Shown here: positions 1 through 8,382 of the stretch, piece after piece | How positions within the stretch are numbered: the first letter of the stretch is position 1 | How the letters are laid out: each line of letters starts with the position of its first letter | Source of the DNA: JANXLS01 sp038227045 | GTDB taxonomy: Bacteria > Planctomycetota > SZUA-567 > H5-PLA8 | DNA: 64,000 nt | Direction: 5' to 3' | Assembly: GCA_038227045.1 (NCBI GenBank) | Contig: JBBRQD010000008.1 | Span: 31,746 to 95,745 of the forward strand | Notes under the pieces: generated by a model | Databases searched by the model: none | What the model was told of the DNA's origin: nothing | What the model saw: the letters and a program-made list of their open reading frames with translations, nothing else | Program-made: the position numbers and the translations under genes

Positions 1-2
1 CG

Positions 3-812
3 AAGGCGCTTGCGGTGATCGCCATAACCGTATTGTTTTTAGACTATTTTACGGAACATGCGGCGGTCTCGGTTCTCGTGGCCATCGCGCTCGGCAATTT
101 GGGTGCGGGTGCGTTCAGTCTTTTTCTTTCGTGCGGAGCGGTGCGCACTTCACTTGACGGGACCGAATTGAAGATCAGCGAGACCGAAGCGGCGCACATT
201 CGCCTCTTCGAATTCGGAGCATACGCGTGCGCAGTGTCCGCACTGACGGCGCTGAGCGCCAATGTGGACGTGTTGATGGTTCAGCACTTTTTAAGAGAAG
301 AAGACACGGCCGTTTTCACGTGCGCGCGGCGCCTGGCGATGGCGTTGAATCTGCTGGCGACGGCGAGCATCACGGTGCTGCTTCCGCGCGCCGCCGCGTT
401 GGATTCGCCCGCCGCGTGCGCGGCGTACGTGCGCAAAGCGTTGAAAGCCGGGTTCGCGCTGGCGATTGTGACCGCGGGTGGATTGGCACTGGCGGCGAGT
501 ATTTTCGTGCCGCTCTTCGGCGGGCCGAAATACACGGCGTCGATTCCAATCTTGCAATGGCTGTGCCTCGCACATGGCATCGGCATTATGCTGACGCCAT
601 TGACGCTGGTGTTTTACCCGCTGCGGCGTGAAGGCATGCTCGTGTTTTTAAACGCGCTGCAATTGGGTGCGCACGTCGCGCTGGGCATATGGCTCACGCC
701 GTCATACAAGCTCGAAGGCGCCGCGTGGGCCATGATCGGCGCGAAGGTCGCGGTCGCGATAGCGACGATATTTTTGCTTGTGTGGGCGTTCAGGAAAGAG
801 GTTCGGAGTTAG
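3..812 (+). CDS. Oligosaccharide flippase (Wzx/MATE-like), C-terminal part
   Basis: The reading frame is open to the left edge of the window, so the N-terminal part is missing; the GTG at 15 is probably not the start. The visible ~269 residues are strongly hydrophobic, with about six membrane segments, and carry the pattern of the second half of polysaccharide-biosynthesis flippases: an NVDVLMVQHF segment, a loop rich in Arg/Ala (ARRLAMALN), then helices around FVPLFGGPKY and EGAAWAMIGAKV. Such proteins move lipid-linked oligosaccharides across the inner membrane. The next gene, 305 bp downstream, is a polysaccharide pyruvyl transferase, which fits an exopolysaccharide or LPS locus extending leftwards. 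Specific substrate cannot be read. Confidence 0.75.
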   Translation, partial: KALAVIAITVLFLDYFTEHAAVSVLVAIALGNLGAGAFSLFLSCGAVRTSLDGTELKISETEAAHIRLFEFGAYACAVSALTALSANVDVLMVQHFLREEDTAVFTCARRLAMALNLLATASITVLLPRAAALDSPAACAAYVRKALKAGFALAIVTAGGLALAASIFVPLFGGPKYTASIPILQWLCLAHGIGIMLTPLTLVFYPLRREGMLVFLNALQLGAHVALGIWLTPSYKLEGAAWAMIGAKVAVAIATIFLLVWAFRKEVRS

Positions 813-846
813 CATACAAGGCGTCGTCTTGTGGTTTATTAACGCT

Positions 847-983
847 CTACTTAATCGCGGATGAACGCAAATGAACACGGATTACCGCAGATAGGGAAAT
901 GATATTTTCATGGAATTGAAAATGGCACCCAGCTTTTATCAGCGGTAATCTGCGTTGATACGCGTTCATCCGCGATTAAGTAG
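847..983. repeat. MITE-like palindromic repeat, copy 1 (CTACTTAATCGC termini)
   Basis: This fills most of the 305-bp gap between two genes. The left end CTACTTAATCGCGGATGAAC is matched in inverted orientation by GTTCATCCGCGATTAAGTAG at the right end, and inner stretches (ATTACCGC / GCGGTAAT) also pair. A related copy with the same termini lies at 23222-23368. No transposase is encoded. A non-autonomous palindromic element is the simplest reading. The rest of the gap (984-1117) shows no gene. Confidence 0.8.
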
Positions 984-1117
984 GACATTGGTCGGTCGGT
1001 GACGCTCCACTTTTCAGAGCATCTTTCAAAATCTGAACTGTAGCAATGGCGGCAATAGTTTAGATTAGGCGGCAGTGTGTCGTAGAAATTCGAAACCCAG
1101 AATCCTGAAACCATCGA

Positions 1118-2299
1118 ATGAATATTGTTTTATCCGGACCGTTCGGCCTTGGCTCGCTTTCCGACGAAATTGTGCTGGCGGGCGTATTAAATCCGTTGCT
1201 GGCCGCGAAGCATAGCGTGACTGTCTTCACGGCGGACAAAGCCGCCACGACCCACATGCATGGAGTCGAAGCGATTGCGCTTCCGTCGCCTTCGAGCTTG
1301 ACGAGTTCGAACGCTGCGTGGAAGGCGCTCGACAAGGCGCATTTTTTTGGACTGTGCAGCGCCGGCGTGATCGGCGACAAAGGCAAAATTCCCGCGCGCG
1401 TCTGGCTTGCTCAACTTGAATACGGACGCCAGATGAAGATGGCGACGGGCGTCATTGGTGCGGGAGCGATCCCCATCGAAGACAAAAAGGAGCGCGTTCG
1501 CGCGCAACGCTTTTTGCATCATTTCGCCGACGGCGTTTCCGTGCGCGACGAGGCGTCGAAAATTGCGCTCGTCGAATATGGCTTGAACGCCAACCGCGTG
1601 TCTGCGATTGGCGATCCGACGCTCTCCCTTTTCGACGAAGATGCGGCCAAGAAAGCAACACCGGAAGGCCCGGTACGCGTCGCCTTTTTCTTCGCCGACG
1701 GCGTGCCGATGCGGCATACGTATGCGCCCGAACCGACACTCGCGCCCGCGCAACTGGCGAAAGGGCTGAACACGATGCTGAAGGCGCTGAACACCGGGAA
1801 CATTCACGCGACTATTTTTCACGACGCCTCGCGGCAGAACGCGAAACTGGCTCGATCCATCGCCGAAGGCGCGGCGCCGGGGAGCACAACGCTGCTCTCC
1901 ACGGACGCGACGAGCGGCGAATTGCGCGCCGGCATGTCGGCGTGTTCGCTGGCAGTCACGGACACTCTGCACGGATTGCTGTTCGCCGCGGCGCACGCCG
2001 TTCCGGCGGTGTTTTTCAACGAGAATACCGAGGCTCCGGCATTGCTTGAGAAACTCGGATTGAAAGACTATGTTCTGCCGTCCTCGGCAGGCGCTTTCGA
2101 TGCGGAACGCGCGCTGAATTTGGTCCATGCGGCGTTGAGCAAGGCACCCGAATTGCGGACGGTCTTGATCGCCGCCGTCACCATACTGGCTCGCAAAGAA
2201 GCACAGAACGCGCGCTTGATCGAGCGCTTGGTGCCGAAGCGGAACCGTTATCCAAAGGATCAAGCCGCGCTTGAGGCCCGGGCCAACGAGAAGCGTTAG
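1118..2299 (+). CDS. Polysaccharide pyruvyl transferase family protein (CsaB-like)
   Basis: 393 residues. The protein has the layout of the PS_pyruv_trans family: an N-terminal Rossmann-like half beginning MNIVLSGPFGLGSLSDE and a C-terminal half with the hallmark segment TDTLHGLLFAAAHAVPAVFF, corresponding to the family signature (R/T)LHGLxxAxxxxxPVV. Members transfer a pyruvate ketal from phosphoenolpyruvate to surface polysaccharide sugars; CsaB does so on cell-wall polymers that anchor S-layer proteins. It follows a flippase fragment and is 23 bp upstream of the NYN gene. Exact acceptor unknown. Confidence 0.75.
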   Translation: MNIVLSGPFGLGSLSDEIVLAGVLNPLLAAKHSVTVFTADKAATTHMHGVEAIALPSPSSLTSSNAAWKALDKAHFFGLCSAGVIGDKGKIPARVWLAQLEYGRQMKMATGVIGAGAIPIEDKKERVRAQRFLHHFADGVSVRDEASKIALVEYGLNANRVSAIGDPTLSLFDEDAAKKATPEGPVRVAFFFADGVPMRHTYAPEPTLAPAQLAKGLNTMLKALNTGNIHATIFHDASRQNAKLARSIAEGAAPGSTTLLSTDATSGELRAGMSACSLAVTDTLHGLLFAAAHAVPAVFFNENTEAPALLEKLGLKDYVLPSSAGAFDAERALNLVHAALSKAPELRTVLIAAVTILARKEAQNARLIERLVPKRNRYPKDQAALEARANEKR

Positions 2300-2322
2300 A
2301 AGGGGCTGCGAATTCAAACTCC

Positions 2323-2835
2323 ATGCGCTACATTGTCGATGCCTGCAACCTGATGTTCGCCAGCCAAAAACTCGAGGAGACGCTCGAGAACCACGGATTT
2401 CAATCCGCGCGGGCGCTGCTCGTTGGGATGCTGGAACGCTTCGTCCGCGCTCAAGGTCTTGAGCAGGCGATCGCGGTTTTCGACGGGTCGGAGAAGGGCG
2501 CGCACCGCCCGCGCCGGGCCAGCGAGGCGTGCGGCAAAGTGCTGATGATTTACGCCAATCCGCGCTCGGACGCTGATCGCGCCATCATCGAAATGGTCGA
2601 AGACGCGCAGCGCCCCGGCGAACTCACCGTCGTCACGAACGACAAATTCATCATCAAACACATTCTCGGCGCGGGGGCGCATCACGTCACTTGCCGGGAT
2701 TTCATGAGGCAAATGGGCCGCGCGAGCAGAAAGGCCGCCGACCCATTGCGCGGCGAAGACCCGCGCAAATTCACGCTGGGATTGACTCCCAACGAAGTGG
2801 ATTATTGGATGGAGTATTTTGGGATCGACGAATAG
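2323..2835 (+). CDS. NYN-domain protein, YacP-like putative ribonuclease
   Basis: 170 residues. The start MRYIVDACNLMF carries the first conserved Asp plus Asn of the PIN-like NYN fold (usually VDGYN), followed by AVFDGSEKG, then the ANPRSDADRAIIEMVED segment and TVVTNDKFI, each placing acidic residues expected to chelate a metal. YacP/Rae1 of Bacillus is a ribosome-associated endoribonuclease of this family. The protein is cytoplasmic with no signal peptide. It probably shares a transcript with the pyruvyl transferase gene, although no functional link is apparent. Confidence 0.75.
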   Translation: MRYIVDACNLMFASQKLEETLENHGFQSARALLVGMLERFVRAQGLEQAIAVFDGSEKGAHRPRRASEACGKVLMIYANPRSDADRAIIEMVEDAQRPGELTVVTNDKFIIKHILGAGAHHVTCRDFMRQMGRASRKAADPLRGEDPRKFTLGLTPNEVDYWMEYFGIDE

Positions 2836-2850
2836 CGTTGGGCGTTGCGT

Positions 2851-3777
2851 CTACTTTGTCTCGTCGGACTCTCTCGCCTGCAAGCCCACCTTCAGCGCCG
2901 TGAACCACACCGGCAATGAGATGACCATGCCCGTGAAACTAAACCCAAATGCGCAGAGATAATAGAAATCCTGCATCGTCCAATCCTTGTAAACTTCGCT
3001 GCTTTTTTTCGCTTCTTCGGCGAATTTTTCCAAGCCCTGCAATGGAAATCCAAGGGATAAATCCAAAGGCATGCACGCGACAATTGCGAGCGCGGCCGCC
3101 AGAAATACGTGATAGGGACCGTTTTTCATCTGGCGAATCAGCATAATCAAACCGCCAATCAAGAGCACGTTGAAGACGTAAAGCGTCCATGGCGCGCGCG
3201 CCAGATTAGGCTCCACGCTTGGGCTATATTGCAGGCTGACGCAGTTGAGCGTCTGTAACACGAGCCAGCCTGCCGTCAACATGGTCACGAGGACGCTCAG
3301 ACCGCGCCAGATCGAATTGGAGCGCTTGGCGGCCAGCGCGACCGCGGCGATGGCGTCGCGCCGCTTGTTCAGCGTCTCGTCGCGTTTCAATTCCTCGTCG
3401 AGAATTTCGCCGCAGTACCGGCATTTTTTCGCGGCGGCTTTGATCGTTTCCGCGCACATCGGACAGCGTTTCGTCGCATCGGAAATTTCGGAGGGGTTTT
3501 CGGTGTCGCTTTCGGGCGGGCTTGGCGGTTTGGAGAACGCAGCCGCGGGCGCGATCTTCTCCATGTCGATCAGCGACGAGTCGTCTGGTTTCAGTCCGGA
3601 CCGGGCGGTATTCGCATCCGGCTGAACCGCCGCCAAAACAGCCGTTTGGTTTGCGGTTGCCGGGAACGGAATCGGCATCTTGGTCTGGCATCCGGGACAG
3701 GTGGTTCTCATCCCGGCGTATTGCTCCTGCGCGAACAATTCTTTGCCGCAGTTCGAACATTTGAATTCAATGGCCAT
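2851..3777 (-). CDS. Zinc-ribbon membrane protein of unknown function
   Basis: 308 residues. The N-terminus has one zinc ribbon (CSNCGKELF, then CPGCQTKMPIP), a low-complexity linker, a second ribbon near residue 105 (CPMCAE, then CRYCGEIL), and four hydrophobic segments in the last 140 residues. The first ribbon is the kind found at the front of many envelope proteins that sense or bind unknown ligands. It is convergent with the NYN gene and divergent from nothing closer than the hairpin at 3802-3829. The name of the family is not recognised. Confidence 0.75.
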   Translation of the reverse strand: MAIEFKCSNCGKELFAQEQYAGMRTTCPGCQTKMPIPFPATANQTAVLAAVQPDANTARSGLKPDDSSLIDMEKIAPAAAFSKPPSPPESDTENPSEISDATKRCPMCAETIKAAAKKCRYCGEILDEELKRDETLNKRRDAIAAVALAAKRSNSIWRGLSVLVTMLTAGWLVLQTLNCVSLQYSPSVEPNLARAPWTLYVFNVLLIGGLIMLIRQMKNGPYHVFLAAALAIVACMPLDLSLGFPLQGLEKFAEEAKKSSEVYKDWTMQDFYYLCAFGFSFTGMVISLPVWFTALKVGLQARESDETK

Positions 3778-3801
3778 GCGCGCCGCTCGACTCTAATGAG
3801 A

Positions 3802-3829
3802 GCGCCGCGCGCGTATTGACGCGCGGCGC
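3802..3829. terminator. GC-rich hairpin between two minus-strand genes
   Basis: GCGCCGCGCGCGT and ACGCGCGGCGC form a strong hairpin just after the stop of the gene at 3840-4205 (minus strand) and just before the zinc-ribbon gene start at 3777. There is no clear T-run on the minus strand, so termination is possible but not shown; attenuation of the downstream gene is an alternative. Confidence 0.4.
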
Positions 3830-3839
3830 GGCGCGGAAA

Positions 3840-4205
3840 TTACTTCGTCTTGCCTTTTTTCTTGTCTTCCACCGTGAGTGACGCCACCTTGACATCGGTA
3901 GTTCCCGCAGCCAGCATTCCGCTCACCTGAACCGTCGAGTGCTTTTTCAGCGCCTCTTCGATCTGAGTCTTTAACGTATCGCTATCGGCCCAAAGCACCA
4001 GTTCCTTTACGTCGGACTTCTTTTCCTTGTCGGCCTTGACATGCATCACGGCCACGCCTTTGCCCTGAGCCGCGCCCAGCGTGCCAGTCCAACTTCCTTC
4101 GGTGCCGGCTGGGGCGGCCGCATCCGGTTTCTTCATGTCCGCAGCCTGCGCATCGACGACACAAAATGCCAGCATCAACGGAATCGCACACAAGATCGCT
4201 TTCAT
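3840..4205 (-). CDS. Small secreted protein of unknown function
   Basis: 121 residues from the ATG at 4205, chosen because AAGGAG lies about 8 nt upstream and because the protein then begins with a clean signal peptide (MKAILCAIPLMLAFCVVDAQA). The mature part is rich in Lys and Asp and contains GSWTGTLGAAQ, VKELVLWADSDTLKTQIEEAL and a Lys-rich C-terminus. The core suggests a small beta-rich domain. No family recognised and no conserved catalytic residues seen. Confidence 0.7.
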   Translation of the reverse strand: MKAILCAIPLMLAFCVVDAQAADMKKPDAAAPAGTEGSWTGTLGAAQGKGVAVMHVKADKEKKSDVKELVLWADSDTLKTQIEEALKKHSTVQVSGMLAAGTTDVKVASLTVEDKKKGKTK

Positions 4206-4431
4206 TGCCGCACTCCTTTTTATATGATAACAACAGATCCACAATGGAGCAATGGGCTCGACGCGGGCGCTGTTGTGTACAATACGCTAAGTAGTCATTC
4301 AGGGGTTGAATAATGCCGCTATCTTGAAATATCGGATTGAGGTTGACTCCCGCTCCTCTGGCGGCCCTTCAGGATGACAATAACGTAATACGTGCGCCAT
4401 TTTTAACCTTTTAAATCTTCGGACGAAAAAT

Positions 4432-5085
4432 ATGTTCACGGGTCTCATCCAGCACGTCGGAACGCTCCACTCCATTTCCTCCGCACAAGGCGGCGGTGCA
4501 CGCCTGGGCATCGACATCGGCCCTTTGGCCGGCGATGCCCGGCTGGGCGATTCGATCGCCGTCGAAGGCTGCTGCCTCACGGTCGTTGAATTGAACGGAA
4601 CGCGCGCGGAGTTCGACGCGGTTCCCGAAACGCTAAAGCGCACGACGCTCGGCGAACTGAGAAATGGCGCGCGCGTGAATCTCGAAAGCTCACTGACGCC
4701 AGGCGCAAAGCTCGGCGGGCACTTTGTCCAGGGACACATCGATGGCACGGCCGGCGTGGCCCGGATTGTGGAAGGCGAGCGTTGGGCCGAATGGCACTTT
4801 CTCCTCGATGATCTCGAACTGGCCGAGCAAATCGTTGAAAAGGGCAGCATCGCAATCGACGGCATCAGCCTGACGGTCGCCGGTTGCGACGCGCGCGCCG
4901 GGACATTTTGGGTGGCGCTGATTCCGGAGACGCTGGCGCGCACGACAATCGCCGCGAAGCGCGAGAGCGCGCGCGTCAATATCGAGACGGACATTCTGGG
5001 AAAATACGTCCTCGCGGCATTGAATGCGCGGCTGCCGCGAACGGGTGGATTGACGCTCGAAAAACTGCGGGAACTGGGGTATTGA
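4432..5085 (+). CDS. ribE: Riboflavin synthase, alpha chain
   Basis: 217 residues, the usual length. It starts with the invariant MFTGLI and has the duplicated lumazine-binding barrel: the first domain has GDSIAVEGCCLTVVEL and the second KGSIAIDGISLTVAG. LGGHFVQGHIDG is also typical. The enzyme dismutates two 6,7-dimethyl-8-ribityllumazine molecules into riboflavin and the pyrimidinedione precursor in the last step of riboflavin synthesis. It stands alone: no other rib gene is adjacent, and I see no FMN-riboswitch-like sequence in the 226 bp upstream. Confidence 0.97.
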   Translation: MFTGLIQHVGTLHSISSAQGGGARLGIDIGPLAGDARLGDSIAVEGCCLTVVELNGTRAEFDAVPETLKRTTLGELRNGARVNLESSLTPGAKLGGHFVQGHIDGTAGVARIVEGERWAEWHFLLDDLELAEQIVEKGSIAIDGISLTVAGCDARAGTFWVALIPETLARTTIAAKRESARVNIETDILGKYVLAALNARLPRTGGLTLEKLRELGY

Positions 5086-5209
5086 TTTTAGAATACCGCA
5101 CCGCCCAACCATTATTTTTCCGTTGACACTCCACCATTTCCGATTAAACTTTGTGAAGCAAAGTGAAACGTGCGGGCTTTTGACGCCTGCACCTCTGCGA
5201 GGGAAATCC

Positions 5210-5815
5210 GTGCTCATACCCGGTCCGATGGCCCAATCCGAAGCGTTGCGTGCGCTGTCCGACATTCGTTCGGTCATCGACCGCAGCACACGCTATTCGA
5301 CTTTCTCCGCGCTCTCTGGTTTCTTAACCGGCATCGCGGCGCTCATCGGGAGCGGCGGTTGCGGATATTACGCCGATTTCGTGGGCGCGCGCGCGGAGGA
5401 CTTGACATTTGTATACGTGTGGGCCGCCGTGTTCGCTTTTGCGTCAGTGCAGCATCTTCTTCTCACGTCGCTCAAGGCGCGTAAGCGAGGCGAGGTTGTG
5501 TGGACGCCGATTGCGCGGACCGCGTTCATGGCACTGCTGGGACCCGGTTTGGCCGGACTGTTGCTCAGCATCGTGTTCGTCAAACAGATAAAGTACGAGT
5601 ACCTCGCGGGCGTGTGGCTGGTCTTATATGGGTGCGGGCTGTGGGCGGTGAGTTTTTTCGCGCCGACATTTTTGAGATGGCTGGGCGTGGCATTTATGAT
5701 TTTAGGCACGGTCGCGTGGGCCACTGGCGAGACGCCGGGACGCTGGCTGGGATTGGGATTCGGTGGGTTGCATCTGGTTTTTAGTGCCATTGTACGAGCG
5801 AGGTATCGACGATGA
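5210..5815 (+). CDS. Multi-pass membrane protein paired with a winged-helix regulator
   Basis: About 201 residues from a GTG at 5210 preceded by GAGGGA; an ATG at 5228 (MAQSEALRALSDIRSVIDRS) and an upstream ATG-frame start at 5123 are alternatives. After the N-terminal helix there are about six hydrophobic segments (FLTGIAALIGSGGCGYY, FVYVWAAVFAFAS and others). The stop overlaps the start of the next gene (ATGA), so the two are translationally coupled. Membrane protein plus small winged-helix regulator is a recurrent gene pair; its function is not established. Confidence 0.7.
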   Translation: MLIPGPMAQSEALRALSDIRSVIDRSTRYSTFSALSGFLTGIAALIGSGGCGYYADFVGARAEDLTFVYVWAAVFAFASVQHLLLTSLKARKRGEVVWTPIARTAFMALLGPGLAGLLLSIVFVKQIKYEYLAGVWLVLYGCGLWAVSFFAPTFLRWLGVAFMILGTVAWATGETPGRWLGLGFGGLHLVFSAIVRARYRR

Positions 5816-6213
5816 AAACGCTGCATTTGGATGTCATCCATAAAGGAGCGGCTGCGAAAGCCGTTCACAAGAGCCATGACAAGTCGTCTCACAAACTTAT
5901 GAAACATCTCGACCTTGTCGATCTCGATCCGGTGATTCACGAACGCACGCGGCTCTCGATACTGACCGCTCTGTTTACCAGCCGGGAGCCGAGCAGTTCG
6001 TTCTCCGATCTGCGCGACACACTCTCGCTCACCGACGGAAATCTGCTCGCGCATCTGCGCACGCTGGAGCAGGCGGAATTCATCGAACGCATCAAAGAAG
6101 GCGCGGGGCGCGGCAGCACGACCACGATCCAACTGAGCGCTCATGGACGGAAAGCGTACAGCAAATACCTGGAGCAGCTCGAATCGCTCGTCCGCTCCGC
6201 ACGTGGGGAATGA
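5812..6213 (+). CDS. Winged-helix transcriptional regulator (HTH_34 / MarR-like)
   Basis: 133 residues. The DNA-binding core is RLSILTALFTSREPSSS, FSDLRDTLSLTDGNLLAHL and RTLEQAEFIER, followed by a beta wing with a Gly/Arg-rich turn (KEGAGRGSTTTIQLSAHG). This is the arrangement of the small one-domain winged-helix proteins in which LTDGNLSAHLRKLE is the recognition helix. It overlaps the membrane protein gene by 4 bp and probably controls that operon, but no operator can be assigned from sequence alone. The N-terminal ~40 residues are Lys/His-rich and not part of the domain. Confidence 0.82.
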   Translation: MKTLHLDVIHKGAAAKAVHKSHDKSSHKLMKHLDLVDLDPVIHERTRLSILTALFTSREPSSSFSDLRDTLSLTDGNLLAHLRTLEQAEFIERIKEGAGRGSTTTIQLSAHGRKAYSKYLEQLESLVRSARGE

Positions 6214-6283
6214 ATTGGTTTCCGGTTCAAATGGTTTCTGGTTTCTAGTCTATGGGTTTGGATTTTACGAAGCGAATCGAGCT

Positions 6284-6907
6284 ATGATGACGACATTGAT
6301 TGAGACAGCTAGAACTGCACGCGTACTGAAGGAAACGCCGCCCACTAAAGCGACTTCCTCCGCTCCGCGGCATTTGGCGATCGCGATGAACGGCGGGACG
6401 GATCGACGCCCAGCGACGCTTGAAGTGGCAACCGCCGCATTGCGCGCGATTCTGGGCGGCTGCGCCGACAGCGGCGTGGCGGTGCTGACACTGCTTCGGC
6501 CGGCTTTCGATGCGGAGGTGTTCGACGCGGCCATGGCTTCCGCGCACGCGTCGCTGCCGCATTGCGGCAGTGTAAAAATCAATCTGGCGTCACCGCGCAG
6601 CGGGCGCGGCGAATTGCTGGAAGCCGTGCGGCGCATCGCGGTACAGGCCCAACACGGGGACATCGCTCTAGAACACATCGACACGAAAATTATCGAAAGC
6701 GTCTTGAGCACGCGCGGATTGCCGCCGATCGACCTGCTGATTTCCACGGGCGGCGGCTCAGCCGTGTGCGGCGCGCTGGTGTGGCAGAGCGCGTACGCGG
6801 AATTGCTGTTCGCGGATGCGCCGTGGCACGCATTTTCGCGCGCGGACTTCGACGCGGCGCTCGCCGATTATGCGAAGCGCTGCCGGAAATTTGGCGGATT
6901 GGCTTAG
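6284..6907 (+). CDS. Degenerate undecaprenyl-diphosphate-synthase-like protein
   Basis: 207 residues from the ATG at 6284; typical UppS is about 245. It is recognisable as a cis-prenyltransferase by two blocks. RHLAIAMNGGTDRR corresponds to the family's HVAIIMDGNGRWA. The C-terminal PPIDLLISTGGGSAVCGALV, then WQSAYAELLFADAPW and a CRKFGG end, correspond to DLVIRTSGExRLSNFLLWQxAYAEL...RRFG. The catalytic Asp is Asn (residue 36), and both Arg of the RTSGExR block, which bind diphosphate in known enzymes, are replaced by Ser and Ala; the FSSENW block is absent. Probably not an active synthase. The true uppS would be elsewhere in the genome. Confidence 0.7.
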   Translation: MMTTLIETARTARVLKETPPTKATSSAPRHLAIAMNGGTDRRPATLEVATAALRAILGGCADSGVAVLTLLRPAFDAEVFDAAMASAHASLPHCGSVKINLASPRSGRGELLEAVRRIAVQAQHGDIALEHIDTKIIESVLSTRGLPPIDLLISTGGGSAVCGALVWQSAYAELLFADAPWHAFSRADFDAALADYAKRCRKFGGLA

Positions 6908-6910
6908 GGT

Positions 6911-7444
6911 CTATTTAACGATCCAATCCACTGCTTCGCTCAACGTCTTGAACATTTTATCCGGCCGATGCTGCGATTTCATTTTTTCGCGATCGGGCAG
7001 ATTTTCGCGGCAGAGAATCGTTTTGCATCCGGCCGCAGCGCCCATTTCGATGTCGCGGCCGGAATCGCCGATCAGGATGCTTTGGCGCGGATCGAGTCCG
7101 TGATCGGCGCAGGCTTGCAGGATCATGTGCGGCGACGGCTTGCGGCAGACGCAGCTATCGTCGGGATGATGCGGGCAATAGTAGATTGCGTCGAGCGCTT
7201 CCGTGCCCAGTTCCGCCTGCATTTTCGCGTGAATTTTCGCAAGCGCTTCCAGCGTCATCAGCCCCCGCCCCACCCCGCTCTGATTCGTCGCCAGCGAGAG
7301 AAAATAACCGTGCGCGCGCAGGCGTTTCAAGTCGCCGCGCAGCCCAGGCATGAAGCGGAAGGCGCTCCAGTTCAGCACGAATTTTTCGTCACCCGGAAAG
7401 ATGTTGACGACGCCGTCCCGATCTAAAAAAATCGCTTTTCTCAA
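6911..7444 (-). CDS. gmhB: D-glycero-beta-D-manno-heptose 1,7-bisphosphate 7-phosphatase
   Basis: 177 residues. It is a HAD-superfamily phosphatase with motif I FLDRDGVVN at the N-terminus, motif II SLATNQSGVGRG, the zinc-binding cysteine/histidine cluster YYCPHHPDDSCVCRKPSP characteristic of GmhB, and motif IV LIGDSGRDIEMG. It removes the C7 phosphate of heptose bisphosphate on the way to ADP-heptose for LPS inner core, in line with a diderm envelope. It is convergent with the UppS-like gene (3 bp apart). A histidinol-phosphatase role is the main alternative for this family, but the cysteine loop favours GmhB. Confidence 0.88.
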   Translation of the reverse strand: MRKAIFLDRDGVVNIFPGDEKFVLNWSAFRFMPGLRGDLKRLRAHGYFLSLATNQSGVGRGLMTLEALAKIHAKMQAELGTEALDAIYYCPHHPDDSCVCRKPSPHMILQACADHGLDPRQSILIGDSGRDIEMGAAAGCKTILCRENLPDREKMKSQHRPDKMFKTLSEAVDWIVK

Positions 7445-7552
7445 TGCGTTAAGATTCCTCCACGTTGCATTTTATCGATTCAAATCGCGTTCGCAATGGA
7501 TAGGATTTGAAGATAGTTGGATTCAACTTTCACTTCTTTGCCAGGGAACAGC

Positions 7553-8206
7553 GTGAGCAAACAAACATCGCCTGACGAGGCCGCTCAGATGGCCGCAATC
7601 AAAGGGCTGACCGAGATCGGCGCGTTTTTTCACGAGAACCGCTGGTCGTACGGAACCAGCAGCAACTACAGCGTCGTGCTGAGCCGCGATCCGTTGCGCA
7701 TCCTCATCACCGCCAGCGGCCGCGACAAAAGCAAACTCGGCCCCAACGATTTCACGATTGTCGACGACACAGGCCGCACCCTCGACCCGAAGCACCCAAA
7801 ACCCTCGGCCGAAACGCTGCTGCATGTCGTCGCTGCGCAGGTCGCGAACGCTGGCACGGTGCTGCATACGCATTCAATTTGGGGCACGCTCCTTTCGGAT
7901 CTTTACGCGGAGAAAAAGGGCTTCATGATCGAAGGCCTCGAAATGCTTAAGGGTCTCGACGGCATCGACACGCACGACACGAGCAAATGGATCGAAATCT
8001 TCGACAACACGCAGCACATCCCCGACCTGGCAGCGCAAATCCGCGCGCGCTTGCTGAACACGGCCAACCCGCTGCGCCACGGCTATTTGATTCGCGGACA
8101 CGGACTCTACACCTGGGGCCGCGATCTGGACGAAGCGCGGCGGCACATCGAAATCCTCGAATTCCTGTTTGAATTGTACGGGCGCAAACTGTCGTTGAGA
8201 GCGTAG
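7553..8206 (+). CDS. mtnB: Methylthioribulose-1-phosphate dehydratase
   Basis: About 217 residues from the GTG at 7553, preferred over the TTG at 7517 because CAGGGA lies 5-6 nt upstream. It is a class II aldolase-fold protein with SYGTSSNYSVVLS near residue 40, VLHTHSIWGTLLS (zinc-binding HxH) and a further His in RHGYLIRGHGLYTWG. The enzyme converts methylthioribulose 1-phosphate to the diketo intermediate in methionine salvage. mtnD and mtnC follow on the same strand, so the three enzymes from MTRu-1-P to the keto acid are clustered. mtnA and the final aminotransferase are not here. Confidence 0.93.
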   Translation: MSKQTSPDEAAQMAAIKGLTEIGAFFHENRWSYGTSSNYSVVLSRDPLRILITASGRDKSKLGPNDFTIVDDTGRTLDPKHPKPSAETLLHVVAAQVANAGTVLHTHSIWGTLLSDLYAEKKGFMIEGLEMLKGLDGIDTHDTSKWIEIFDNTQHIPDLAAQIRARLLNTANPLRHGYLIRGHGLYTWGRDLDEARRHIEILEFLFELYGRKLSLRA

Positions 8207-8208
8207 GG

Positions 8209-8280
8209 GCGTTCCCCCTCTCCCCTTGAGGGAGAGGGCGGACGAGCGCGGCCGTTTGCGCTCGCCGGGTGAGGGGTAAG
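8209..8280. repeat. Palindromic repeat of the CCCTCTCCCC type, copy 1
   Basis: CCCTCTCCCC TTGA GGGAGAGGG forms a hairpin, followed by GGACGAGCGCGGCC and GGGTGAGGGGTAAG. Related segments occur at 40936-41042 and 44750-44901. It lies between mtnB and mtnD, and no protein is encoded. Confidence 0.7.
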
Positions 8281-8382
8281 CGCGGATTAATCCGCGCGCA
8301 TTGATTAATATTTGAATTGAAACGACGGCATTCGTAATTAGAATCCAACTACTTTCATTCGGTTAATTAAAAGGAGTCCCCC

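Noticed and set aside
4206..4431. Possible FMN riboswitch upstream of riboflavin synthase
   Set aside because: None of the conserved RFN-element blocks are visible in this stretch.
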